The notes under the pieces are model-generated. The model was given only the letters and a program-made list of their open reading frames with translations. It did not search any database and was not told the origin of the DNA. Positions 32,790-44,445 of a stretch of DNA of 64,000 nt are shown here, in pieces (position 1 is the first letter of the stretch; each line of letters opens with the position of its first letter). The position numbers were made by a program, and so were the translations under genes. The stretch is from Glebionis coronaria (taxonomy: Eukaryota; Streptophyta; Magnoliopsida; Asterales; Asteraceae), in NCBI GenBank assembly GCA_025667525.1, contig CM046878.1, positions 101,571,237 through 101,635,236 on the forward strand, given 5' to 3'.

Positions 32790-33475
32790 TTCTTGTGATT
32801 ATTGCGAAGTTGCCACGAGGGTTTCTGTATTGCGAAGTGCTCTTCTTAGTTATTCCGAAGTGGTTCTTCAAAAATATTCAGAAGTTATTCATTTTCATTA
32901 TTCCGAAGTGAGTTTTGGCTTAATTCCGAAGTGGGCTTGTGATTATTCCGAAGTGAGTCTTTGCGAAGTGCATTATTGAGAAGTGGTTCTTCAAATATAT
33001 TCCGAAGTTATTCACTTTCATATTCCGAAGTGAAGATTTGTGTCTATTCCGAAGTTCTCAAGATCCATAATTCCGAAGATCCACTATTCCGAAGACAACT
33101 TTATTCCGAAGTGGTTTATTGCGAAGTGCTATATTGCGAAGTAAGAAACATTCCGAAGTTAAAGTTTCAGTTATTCCGAAGTACTCAACATTTCAACTTT
33201 ATTCCGAAGTTCTGAATCAGGTATTCCGAAGTTCTTTGTTTGCATTATTTCGAAGTACTGTTTTGTGAACTATTGCGAAGTAGATTTTTCCTATATTGCA
33301 AAGTGGAATTTTGGCTACATTGCGAAGTAGAATTTTGGCTACATTAAGAAGTGGAATTTTGGCTATATTGCGAAGTGGAATTTTGGCTATATTGCGAAGT
33401 GGAATTTTAGCTATATTGCGAAGTGGAGTGTTTTGACTGCGAAGATAACTTTCAAAATCTACATATTCCGAAGTT
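32790..33475 (+). repeat. ATT[C/G]CGAAG motif array in the Copia 2 leader
   Basis: About 24 exact ATTCCGAAG or ATTGCGAAG motifs plus about 7 one-base variants lie in 690 bp of sense strand, none in antisense. The end of the array (about 33300-33425) has turned into a true tandem of a 24-bp unit (AATTTTGGCTATATTGCGAAGTGG split as AATTTTGGCTA + TATTGCGAAGTGG), about five copies. It lies between PBS and gag. Confidence 0.9.
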
Positions 33476-33653
33476 CATTTTTTACACTTAAAAAATTTCG
33501 AATCGTGTGTTTTTTGTTTACTTTGGAATTTTTGGTTTATCCAGACATAGTTTTAGGGATTTCAACATTGTTTCTTGTCATCTACACACAAAAACAAACA
33601 CATTTACTTTCTCTCATTGTTCGATCCAAAGTTGTAAATCTTAATTTATCAAA

Positions 33654-36346
33654 ATGGAGTACACATCTCTTACGGATAAGTCCATCCTCTCGGGTATGGA
33701 TAATCGTCCACCAATGTTGGAGAAGACTATGTACGATGATTGGACTTCCCGAATGGAACTTTACATGTTGAACAAAGAGAATGGACATCTTATTTGGGCA
33801 TCGGTGCTCAATGGACCATTAGATTATGGTACAGTGACGGAAGGTACAGTTACTCGTCCTCGCACAACGGGTGAATTGATCGGAGATATGAAGATTCAAG
33901 ACAAATGTGATAAGTATGCTACAAACATCATTCTCCAAGCCTTCCTCTAGATGTCTACAAACTCGTCAGCAAACATAAAGTTGCCAAAGAGTTATGGGAT
34001 AGAATTTGTGTTCTAATGCAAGGCACCTCGTTAACTAAACAAGAACGAGAGTGTAAGCTTTATGATACATTTGATAAGTTTGCCTATGTTCCCGGGGAGA
34101 CTCTCAATGATTACTATTTGAGATTTACTCTCTTATTGAATGAGCTTAATATCTATGGCATGGCAATTCCTACGTTTCAATTAAACACCAAGTAATTGAA
34201 CACCCTTCCTTCAGAATGGCGTAAGTACGTGACGGCTGTTAAATTGGCTAAGGACTTGCATAACACCGATGTGGATTAACTTCAAGCTTTTCTTCAACAA
34301 CATGAATGCCATGTGATCGAGGCTCGGTTGTTTACACCACAAGCTCGTGATCCACTTGCCATGTATGCTTCTCAACAAATGTCCCCCCAACAACATATGG
34401 CTTACACTTATCAACAACAATTATACTTGCAGCAACCATCACAACACACATATCAGCAACCACAACAACCATCTTATCAACCACTGATGATACCACAACA
34501 AGCATATCAACAAAGTGTTCTTCAACAGCCTTATCCACAGCTACCAGCACATCAGGCATCACCCTCACAAGCTAACACTTCTCCTATGGGCTATACTCCT
34601 CAGCAAGGATATTTTCCAATTGAAGCACAACAAGCACAAGCCTTCTACTCCAATGAACGTCCACCAATTCAACCACCGGTCTTTACTCCAAATGATACGC
34701 CTACTGATGTCTTAAACCATCTCACTGCCTACTTGTCAAAACTTGTTGCTACTATAGGTTTTCCACCAATGAACAATCAGCTCCGCACCTCTTCAAATCC
34801 TCAACAACAAGCCACTGTTCAAGATGGTCAAGTGACGGTGCAACCTATTCAGGCAAGGCAAAATTCATACGGACCCACTACAAGGACCGTAAACGCTCAA
34901 GCTGTGAATTCTTAAGCTAATGGAAATGGAAGCACTGTTGGTCCTTAAAAGGTTGTGACTTGCTACAATTGCCGAGAACAAGATCATATGGCTAGGGAAT
35001 GCACTCAGCCGAAAAGGAGAAGGGATGCAACATGGTTTTGTGAGAAGATGTATTTGGTCGATGCTCAATCTAAAGGAAAGATCTTGGATTCAGAGGAGTT
35101 AGCATTTCTTGCAGACCCAGGGGCAGCAGATAATGAAGGCATTGCAGTCGTCTATACTTCTAATGCAACATATCAAGCAGATGATCTTGACGCATATGAT
35201 TCGGATTGTGATGACATTCACTCTGCCCAAGCTGCTCTCGTTGCTAATCTTTCTCACTACGGTTCTGATGTTGTCAGTGAGGTACCAACCACATCTAATA
35301 ATATTCATGATAATCCATATCATGTTGAGCATGACAATGAAAACCTCGAACAGCATTCGGGAACTAGTAACTCAAATGATGCGGTATCCAATCCAACACA
35401 ATTGAGTGAACCTCAACCAAATGCTACGACGGGTATGGAATCTTATGATCAACGTGATCTGGTAATGGTGCCTAAACATATTATTGATAACATGAATGTG
35501 GCTGTTCGACAAACCATAGATATGAATGCCAACCTAACCGCTGAGCTTGCGATGTATAAGGAAAAGGTCAAAACTTTTGAAATGGTCCCTCAAGCAGAGA
35601 AAATAACGTGTTCTGAATTTGACCAATTTCATTTTGAAAAGATTGAACACTTAAAAGAAATAGAATCATTAAAAGTTAATCTTTCCAATGAATTAAAAGA
35701 GAAAGAGCCAGTTATCAATAATTTTCAGAAACTTAAAATGGATTTCGTAACTCTCGAGTCTAAAAAGTTTGAATCGGAAATTAATGCTACCAAACTTCTT
35801 AAATTCAAAGAACGACAACTTTTAAAACAATACGCTTCCACAGAAAAGGTTCATCTTTTAACTAAATCGTTTAAAGAACTCGAACTTAAGCGTCTTCAAG
35901 ATTTACCACCTAATCCCGGTTATGCAAAACAAGCTCAGGAATATATTCCTTGTCTTTATGATGTGACCCTAATTGGCAAATCGAAAGAAGCACCTTATGT
36001 TCGTAGTACTGAGGAGACACAGTCACTTGCGAAAGAAACTCATTCTAAAATGCTTTCAAAATTCTATAAGATTGATTATGATAAGCATAATAAAGATCAA
36101 TTTTCTAAAAAGACCCGTATTCTTTTACAAAAGGAATTAGCTCAATTATCAGCTTTTGTGCCCCAAAGTTTGTCAACGGAAAACCTTCCTAGTACGTCTC
36201 CTACACTTGTCAAAACGGATTTAACTAAGTTAATTCCACCGGTAATTAAGGCGTCCGATAGCTTAAATGTGGTGCACCAACACTTAGTCGATTTTGACAA
36301 GGTCATTGTGGAACGTACGACGGCTTCGGCCATAAACGGAAGGTGA
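33654..36346 (+). pseudogene. Copia 2 gag (broken)
   Basis: Starts MEYTSLTDKSIL at 33654. A frameshift near 33940 moves into a frame reading LPLDVYKLVSKHKVAKELW, interrupted by TAA codons near 34193 and 34278. A long Gln-rich stretch (34313-34690) and two TAA codons (34913, about 34948) precede a CCHC knuckle CYNCREQDHMAREC (34961-35002), where the usual Gly before His is Asp. After it comes an acidic then coiled-coil region to 36346. It corresponds to the Copia 1 gag but is diverged. It would build particles and bind RNA if intact. Confidence 0.8.
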
Positions 36347-38131
36347 ATGAAATTTTGAGCACACAAGAGCTGCATTTCGAGACGAAATTGTTCCACTTGT
36401 AAACAATATTAAAGCTTGTCTTCGTAATGTCGATCAAGAATTGCTTTTGAAAATAGAATAAGTTAGACGTGTTTTCAATGAAATGGATGATGCTTATGAA
36501 AATGGTTTACTTGAAATAGAACGGATTTCACGCCAAAATGATCAGCTTCTTAAGCAAGTGATGTCTCATGATATTGTTTCCGTTTGTGTGAATAAAAGTG
36601 TTGATAATGATTCTATTGTACATAATGTTGAATCTATAGATAATGTGGTAGATTATACTTGTCACGAATCTGGCGCTGAATTTTTAAAGCTTCAAGATTC
36701 ATATTGTTTGCTTTCAAAACGTTTTGATGAGATTCAAACACATTGTATTTCGCTTGAATGCAAGCAACAATTTATTAAAGAAATCTTTGAAACGTCATTC
36801 GAGGGTGTTAATATCGATGATGCAAATTTTCGAAAGAATTTGTGATTGAATTTACAATCAAAACAGCGTCAGCCAAGTGAAAAGGTTGCTAAATCATTGC
36901 CGATAGACATAGAGAAATCTAAGGAGATTAACTGTGTGAACGTACTTGAGGCCGCTGAGAATCTTAAACTTGATCTAGATAATCGAGTTTCCAAGATTTT
37001 ATCCAAAGTTGGTAACTTAAAACAGAAAAATACACAACTATTCGATTCAGTAAAGCCCGCATGTGCTAATACCACTGCACAGAATCAATCATTGATTGAA
37101 CAATTGAATCGAAAATTGGTGGAAATATCTGATTTGAGGGAACAAATTTGTGACAAAAATCTGGCTTTGGCTGAGTTAAAGGAAACACTTCGTACCCTAA
37201 AAGGTAAGAATGTTGTGGATAACGCAGCCACTGTCTCAGCATCATCCTCTAGTGCAATCAAAAGGAACCTCATCGCCGTCACACCTTTTAACAAGGGTCC
37301 TAGGACTAAACCATCTCAAACATTGGTCACTAAAGATAAGGCAAAATCAAAATCAGCTTCTAATATTCCCGTGTTGCCTTCTACAGGAGTAAACACCACT
37401 ACTAAGGCTTAAAGATCTAAGTTTAAAAGAAATATGAAGAATGATAGGATCTTGCCCTCCTCTAGTAGTCAAGTGAAGAAGAAAGTAGAAGCCCACCCTA
37501 GGAATGTTATTTATGTTTTGAATAAAAAGAATCATGTAGCTAAACTTAAAGGCTCTGCGGTTGTGCAGTGTTCTAAGCCTATTGTAAATTATAATTTGAA
37601 ATGTTGGAACTGTAATGAATGTATGTTTTCTAGTCGTCATGATTCTTGCCTTATTGACCATGTGAATGAGATGAATGCCCGGAAAAATGGATTAGAATGG
37701 AAACCGACTGGGAAAGTGCTAACCCAAGTTGGTTGGATGTAGCGCCCCACTGGTAGAACTTTCACTATAGTAGGAAATGCGTGCCCTTTAACCAGGATCA
37801 CTCCCACTAAAGCGAAGAAAGTGTGCCCTTTAATTAGGAGTACCAAGGCTACCATAACACAAGCGTGTCCTTTAACTAGGAACACCGACACTACTATAGG
37901 AACCAAGTGCCCTTTAAATAGGTCTACTCCCACTGTAGTGCCCGCTAATAAACCAAAACCTCAGACAGTTGGAACAATAAAACCTGTTAGTGGTAAAACT
38001 CACATTAGAAAATGCAGGAAATCTAAGGGTCACACAAATGTTCGCAATTCTAATAATATTATATCTATATCTGCTAACACTTTGGAACCAATAGTTTCCA
38101 ATGCATTGTCTACTATTGTTGTTGAAAATAG
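36347..38131 (+). pseudogene. Copia 2 gag C-terminal extension
   Basis: Broken coiled-coil frames 36483-36845 and 36846-37412 are followed by a basic segment (37434-37742) with CWNCNECMFSSRHDSC, a C-x2-C-x2-C-x5-H-x2-C motif like that of Copia 1 at 14470-14514. Then come four exact-period 14-residue repeats beginning CPL (codons at 37782, 37824, 37866 and 37908). The function of this extension is unknown. Confidence 0.7.
37782..37949 (+). repeat. Four 42-bp in-frame repeats (CPLTR type)
   Basis: CPLTRITPTKAKKV, CPLIRSTKATITQA, CPLTRNTDTTIGTK and CPLNRSTPTVVPAN follow one another at exactly 42-nt spacing. The first five residues are conserved. Confidence 0.85.
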
Positions 38132-39975
38132 GTGGTCCAAATTGTTCTCTGGTATTTAGACTCTAGTTGCTCTAAACATATGACCGGAGATCGCTCTCAG
38201 CTCAGAAATTTCGTCAGCAAGTTTCTTGGTACGGTTCGATTTGGAAATGATCATATTGCAAAGATAATGGGTTACGGTGAATCTCATATTGGGAATGTTA
38301 TAACTTCAAGAGTGTATTATGTGGAGGGTCTCGGTCACAATTTATTTTCTGTGGGACAATTTTGTGATGCAAACCTAGAAGTTGCTTTTCGAGAGCATAC
38401 CTGCTTCATTCGTAATTTTGAAGGGGTTGATTTATTGAAAGGTACTCGAGGGAATAATTTGTACACTTTGTCTCTACAGGATATGATGGTTTCTTCTCCC
38501 GTATGTCTTCTCTCCAAAGCATCGAAGACGAAGTCATGGTTATGGCATCGACGGTTATCTCATCTTAACTTTGACGCTATTAATCATTTGGCGAAAAACG
38601 AACTTGTTCGTGGTCTTCCTAAACTTACATTTCACAAGGATCATTTGTGTTCCGCGTGTATAACGCGGAACAGCACTAAGAAATCGTACAAACCCAATAC
38701 TGAAGACACCAACCAAGAGAAACTTTATTTGTTGCATATGGATCTTTGTGGGCCAATGCATGTTGAAAGTCTTGGTGGTAAAAAGTACATTCTCGTCATA
38801 GTGGATGATTACTCTCGGTTTACATGGGTGAAATTTCTTGCAACAAAAGATGAGGCACCTAAAATCATTATCGACTTTCTCAAGATGATTCAAGTGCGTC
38901 TTAACACTACTGTCCGACGCATTCGTACAGATAATGGAACCAAATTTGTGAATCAAACTTTGCGTAAATATTATGAAGAAGTTGGCTTATCTCACGAAAC
39001 ATCTGTTGCTCGCACTCCACAACAAAACGGTGTCGTTGAAAGGCGAAATCGCACCCTTATGGAAGCAGCTCGAACGATGTTAATTTACGCAAAGGCTCCA
39101 TTATTTTTATGGGCAGAAGCAGTAACTACAGCAGTGTACACCCAAAACCGGTCACTAATTCGTAAACGCCATGGTTAAACACCTTATGAGCTTCTTCATG
39201 GAAAAGTACCAGATTTATCATATCTTCATGTATTTGGTTCTATTTGCTATCCAAATAATGATGGTGACAATTTGGGAAAACTTCAACCAAAGGTTGATAT
39301 TGGTATTTTCATTAGTTACGCACCCGCAAAGAAAGCATACTGAAACTACAACCATAACTCTCGCAAGATCCTCGAAACTATGAATGTTGATTTTGATGAG
39401 CTGACTGCAATGGCTTCTGAGCAAAGCAGATCTGAACCCGCACTTCATGAAATAGGACCCAGTAACATTAGCTCTAGTCTTGTCCCAAACAACCCTTCTT
39501 CATCATCATTTACACCAGCTTCTAGGAATGAATGGGATACGTTGTTTCAACCGTTCTTTGATGAATTCTTTACTCCTCCAAGTATTGTTGCTCCAGAACC
39601 TGAGGTAATAGCTCCGGTAACCGAAGTTGTCGCTCCAGCAACCGAAGCACAATCAGATACGTCTACACCTACAATTGGTCAAGATATACCTTCAACAAGT
39701 AATTCTCAACCAACACATGTAACAACTAGCCATGTCATGCCTATTGATGATGAAGAGGATGATGATGATCACGACTAGGAATTCGCTCAAATGCGTGAAA
39801 TTCCATTCTTTGGTGTACCAATTCCCGACCCTAATCAAGCCGGGTCGTCCACCTCAGAGGAAGCTCCTGCTACGGTTTACTCCAATCCACGGATTCGTAA
39901 ACATGACAACAAGTGGACAAAGAATCATCCTATAGATTCTATTATTGGTGACCCTAATCGTCCAGTATCCACATG
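38132..39975 (+). pseudogene. Copia 2 protease and integrase (broken)
   Basis: The open part 38132-39178 contains the protease site LDSSCSKHMTG (Asp at 38159), where D-S-G has become D-S-S, consistent with GGT to AGT. Integrase follows: WHRRLSHLNF with CSAC (HHCC), DLCGPM, RTDNGTKF and NGVVERRNR (catalytic D, D, E). A TAA at 39176 and another near 39340 interrupt the integrase C-terminus; a Pro/Glu/Ser-rich linker runs to 39975, with a TAG at 39776 and TGA at about 39974. The loss of protease Gly and the stops imply inactivity. Confidence 0.8.
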
Positions 39976-41191
39976 ATGTCAGTTACAAGAAAGTTCAATG
40001 TTTTGTCATTTTGATGCTTTTCTCAGTGAAGTTGAACCTAAGACGTGGAAACAAGCATTTACCCAATCTTGTTGGATAGAAGCTATGCAAGAATAACTTA
40101 ATGAATTTATATGTATTGATGTATGGGAACTTGTCCCATGCCCGGATCAAGTGCAGTTACTCACTTTGAAATGGGTTTACAAGGTGAAACTCAACGAGTT
40201 AGGCGAAATATTGAAGAACAAAGCTCGACTAGTAGCTCGTGGATACAAGCAATTATTAGGCATCGACTTTATGGAATCCTTTGCACCTGTTGCCCGTTTG
40301 GAAGCTATTAGACTATTCCTTACTTATGTAGCCCACATGAATATGATCGTCTATCAAATGGATGTGAAGACGGCATTTCTTAACGGTGAAATCAAGGAAG
40401 AGGTCTATGTTCAACAGCCGGATGGTTTTGTGAATTCTAAACATCCTAACCAGGTGTACAAGCTTAAGAAGGCTCTCTATGGGTTGAAGCAAGCTCCACG
40501 CGCGTGGTATGATCTTTTGTCATAATTCCTCATCACGCAAGGCTTCGCTAAAGGAAAGGTGGATCCCACGCTGTTCATTCAGAAACGATGTAAAAAATAT
40601 GATTATGGTACAAATATATGTTGATGATATTATATTTGCTGCCTCGACCCAAACCTTATCCGATGAGTTTAGGACACTCATGTATTCCAAGTTTAAGATG
40701 TCAATGATGGGCAAGTATCGTTCTTCTTAGGACTTCAGATATCTCAGAGTCCCAGAGGCATCTTTATCAATCTATCCAAGTATGCCCTTGAATCTCTTAA
40801 GAAATATAAGATGGAATCTTGCGACCCCGTGGATACCCCAATGGTGGAACGTACTAAGCTAGATGTAGATCCACATGGGATTGCCGTTGATCCGAAACTT
40901 TATCGTGGAATGATCGGTACCCTTCTGTATATCACAGCTAGTCGACCTGATCTTCAGTTTGCTATATGTATGTGTGCTCAGTATCAAACTCGGCCTACTG
41001 AGTTACACTTAGCTACTGTTAAAGGGATCTTACGGTATCTTAATGGAACCATTACTCGGGGACTTTGGTATTCGAAGGACTCTTCGATTGCACTAATGGC
41101 ATATGCAGATGCGGATCATGCGGGTTGTCAAGATACAAGGCGTAGCACGATTGGAACTTTGCAACTACTAGAAGATCGACTAATCAGTTAG
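39976..41191 (+). pseudogene. Copia 2 reverse transcriptase (broken)
   Basis: Reads WKQAFTQSCWIEAMQE, then stop near 40094, then [38 protein letters not shown], stop at 40523-40525, and QIYVDDIIFA with the YVDD catalytic motif in a shifted frame. MGKYRSS and the following part show another frameshift near 40715. The thumb and linker ([25 protein letters not shown]) are in the frame read from 40811. Confidence 0.8.
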
Positions 41192-41602
41192 GCATCGAAA
41201 AGGCAGAAAAGCGCTGCAATTTCAAGTACGGAAGCAGAATACATAGCTATGTCCGGTTGCTGTGCTCAAATTCTTTGGATGATATCGCAATTAACCGACT
41301 ATGGTCTAGGTTTCAACAAAATCCCGATGTACTGCGACAACAAGAGTGCAATTGCCTTATGCTGCAACAACGTTCAATTCTCCCGGTCGAAGCACATTGA
41401 TATTCGCTACCACTTCATCAAAGAGCAAGTGGAAAATGGAGTGATCGAGCTTTACTTTGTCCTCCGATCTGAGTATCAATTGGCGGATATTTTCACGAAG
41501 GCTTTAGATCGTGCTCGAATTGAATTTTTGGCCGACAAGCTAGGATTGAGAACCTTCTCGCCTAAGACTCTAAAGGAATTGGCATATGAAGCGAAAGAAT
41601 AG
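41090..41602 (+). pseudogene. Copia 2 RNase H (one internal stop)
   Basis: Catalytic motifs [19 protein letters not shown] and [10 protein letters not shown] are present in one frame. A TAG at 41189-41191 sits where the family has Trp (S-W-x-S-K), consistent with TGG to TAG. It ends [11 protein letters not shown] and stop at 41602. Confidence 0.85.
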
Positions 41603-43403
41603 TGGTGGTAAACTATTCTCCGTATCCTTGGTGATCATCTGTATATATTGTTTATATTTTTATCCACAAAAGCAAAATACAAAAATATAAAACCATATAA
41701 AGACCATAAAAATTGAAAAATTCAGAAAAATCCAAAAATAGTTTTACTTTATTTTTCAAAGGCATGTCTTTTGGTACGATAATATTTACGGCCTTAGAAA
41801 TGTTGATTAATATTGACACGACGCCATAAATAGAGTTCGTACAAAAGTTGTAAATATTTCATAAAACATGCCTATATGGCTTGTAGTTATTTCTGACTGC
41901 AACCCGGTTTTCACATTAAAGTCAAGTATTTCTTAAGAAAACTTTGGCTCTCAACGGGAATTAATTTTCTCGGGCATGGTTTACTTTATAACCATGTAAG
42001 GGATTTTGTTTACGCTATAACACAATATAACACGGATATATGTACGCATCAGTGCATTTATTTGTGAAAATGAGAGAAATCTTGTTTTTATGAAGCTATC
42101 ATCTCTACAACCATAGAAATCTACAATTGGTATCTACATACTCGACGATGCGACTACTCAACCAACGAATACAACTCTTCCAATAGAACACGAGTCAACA
42201 ATTGAGGGGGAACAATTGTCCAGCATTCAGAATCTTCGATGCCGAAGCCAAGTTTACTAATTGGTGGCAAGACAACAATACCAATCGTACATGTGGTGTC
42301 AAGAGATGACTTCAGACGTGACGAGGCGACCAAAATTTGCCGACAAGAACCATTTGATCTTATCATATGATGTTCTTATAAATCAGGTCCAACCTTGTTA
42401 ATTCATTCATATATCGTGAATATGTTATCATGTTACAAATCGGTATCATATCTCTCACATTGGTATCATGAAGATAAATTGGATTTGCATCTTTCTTCCC
42501 AAAACCTTTGTTAAAACTTCATTAAATCAATTGATATCAAAAATATCGGTTGGGTTAATATTTTTAGTATGGGGGAGAAAATGTGACTTAACATGGGAAA
42601 TTATCACAAATGGTTTGACTTAACGTGATGGCTCATCCCGACATGTGCGAAATGTTTTCGAATATCGTGGCATATGTTAAGGGAGAGCAAAATGAATTTG
42701 CTATATCAAAATGGATTTCATGGTGATTTATACTTACCCACAGCCCATTTATTTCACGACGACGAAGATTGTGGTGACATAAGGATGGCAGGATAGGTTA
42801 AGTCCAATGATTCTTCCAAAACCGGAGGAATCTTCCCAAGGACATTCCATAGCTAGAAATAGTATTACTTAGGAAAGATGGAGAAAGATTGTGAATGTAG
42901 CTGAATGCCAACCAAGTACTTAATTTAACACTGGAACAATCACAACAAGGTGCTAATTATGACGTATTGGTAAGCATTGAAGGGGTTGAAGAATGAAAAA
43001 CAATTGTAAAGATAAAGGGTCTAAAGAAAGAAGCCCTCATTACAACTTAAGCAGAAACCGGGTCAATACATATGCTATTGAGATCATTTTAATGATTCTT
43101 GATATTGAAGAAAGACATCATGGACCCAGTGATGCAATGCAAAACCCATCCCAGCTAACTCGGATATCTCTTAACATGTATTTGTTTCATTCACACGGAG
43201 ACAACGCATTATCTATCGATTTATTCACTCCGAATAAATTGGTATTGAAATGGTGGCACTCCTCTCCAGCCTCCGATCACTAAAATCCAAAGTGCACGAT
43301 CGAGTCTAGAGCCATTTGAGATCATCAAAAATCTCATTAGGACACACTTCCATAATTCCTTGCTTCTTCACACACTGTGAAAAGTAAGAAAGATATTAAG
43401 AGT

Positions 43404-43800
43404 CCTACGAAAATCTTCATGATCTTTCCTGAACATCCGAGTAATACGTAAGTAGTCACAATGAAGATGGAAATCCTTCTTGAGCGAATATCAAAAATCT
43501 CATGCTAGGTGACTTGTGAGATTCTTTATGAATCAAACTTGTGATAACTGGAAAGCAACAGTTGTTTAATTCTTAATTGAACTTAAACACGTTCCAGGCC
43601 TCTACGCAATAACTCAGTGATCTTGCCAGAACACTCAGAGTGACACATTAGTGTTCACAGTGATGAGTGCCTTCTAGTGTTAACCTCAAACAGTACTTGG
43701 TAGGTAACTTGCAAGATTCAATATGAATCAAGCTCGTGACAACTGGAAAGCAACGATGGTGCGATTCTTTAATGAATCAAACTTGTTCCAAGAATCAGAA
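43404..43800 (+). repeat. Two imperfect ~195 bp repeats in the Copia 2 3' region
   Basis: Units at about 43404-43600 and 43610-43800 share GATCTT[T/G]CC...GAACA, GGTA/TAGGT[G/A]ACTTG, TATGAATCAA and ACTGGAAAGCAAC. Both match the two units of Copia 1 at 20001-20400. Confidence 0.7.
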
Positions 43801-43946
43801 TTGACGGCTTCAATCATGAGGATAATTTTATCCAACTGATTCACTCTTTACGTTCGCAGTCAGCTTTGGACGGTCGAGTAAAGAGAACGGGTTTACGTGC
43901 GAAATCTTGTCAAGGAGATTTTTATTTAAATCTACCTGCCACAAGT

Positions 43947-43983
43947 ACGATATTTTATATCGTCCAACGGTCTTCACCGACCG
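43947..43983 (+). other. Conserved hairpin pair in Copia 2
   Basis: ACGATAT-TTT-ATATCGT (43947-43963) and CGGTC-TTCACC-GACCG (43968-43983), spaced as in Copia 1 (20546-20582). Confidence 0.75.
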
Positions 43984-44445
43984 GAGGTAAAATGCTACCG
44001 AATTAGAATGAAATGTTCAAAGTCATTTCGTTCGTGTCTACTTATGTTGCGGCATTTAAAGACGGTGGCGTTGCGGAATCCGAGAAGAAGTCGTCCCCGT
44101 ATGCTTATACTTTATGCACTTAATACTTCATCTAATTCAAGAAAGCCTAAAAGTCAAGTCTTCCGCTGTATCGAACTCTCAAGCTTTCAAGAATTATGAA
44201 GGTATAAGTATGTAGGACATAAAGTCACGAAGAGGCGAATATCACAAGTGATGGATGCAAAAGATCAAGGCAAGAGATTAATGCTCAAGATTGATATCAA
44301 AGATCACATCAGCATGTTCACCTAAAAAGAAAAAGAAAGAAAGACGAAGACTACGAGCTCAAGACAAGCATAGTATGCTAGGTTTATTTTATTATTGTAA
44401 CTTGGGTAACGCCCTTGTTTGGAGTGATCTCCCTTAGGGGAAGAT

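Larger units (their letters stand above)
41603..44445 (+). other. Copia 2 long 3' non-coding region
   Basis: About 2.8 kb without a supported frame. It shares ordered blocks with 18401-20965 of Copia 1, notably 42771-43220 with 19438-19800 and 43840-44060 with 20432-20650. A purine tract AGGGGAAGAT precedes the 3' LTR. Confidence 0.75.

Noticed and set aside
32767..33215. Repetitive frames encoding SEV/RSAL repeats in the Copia 2 leader
   Set aside because: Periodicity comes from the nucleotide motif array; motif spacing is irregular and breaks every frame, so no peptide is conserved.
32790..33475. CRISPR-like array
   Set aside because: The repeats are 7-9 bp with irregular spacing in a plant retrotransposon leader; no CRISPR architecture or cas genes.
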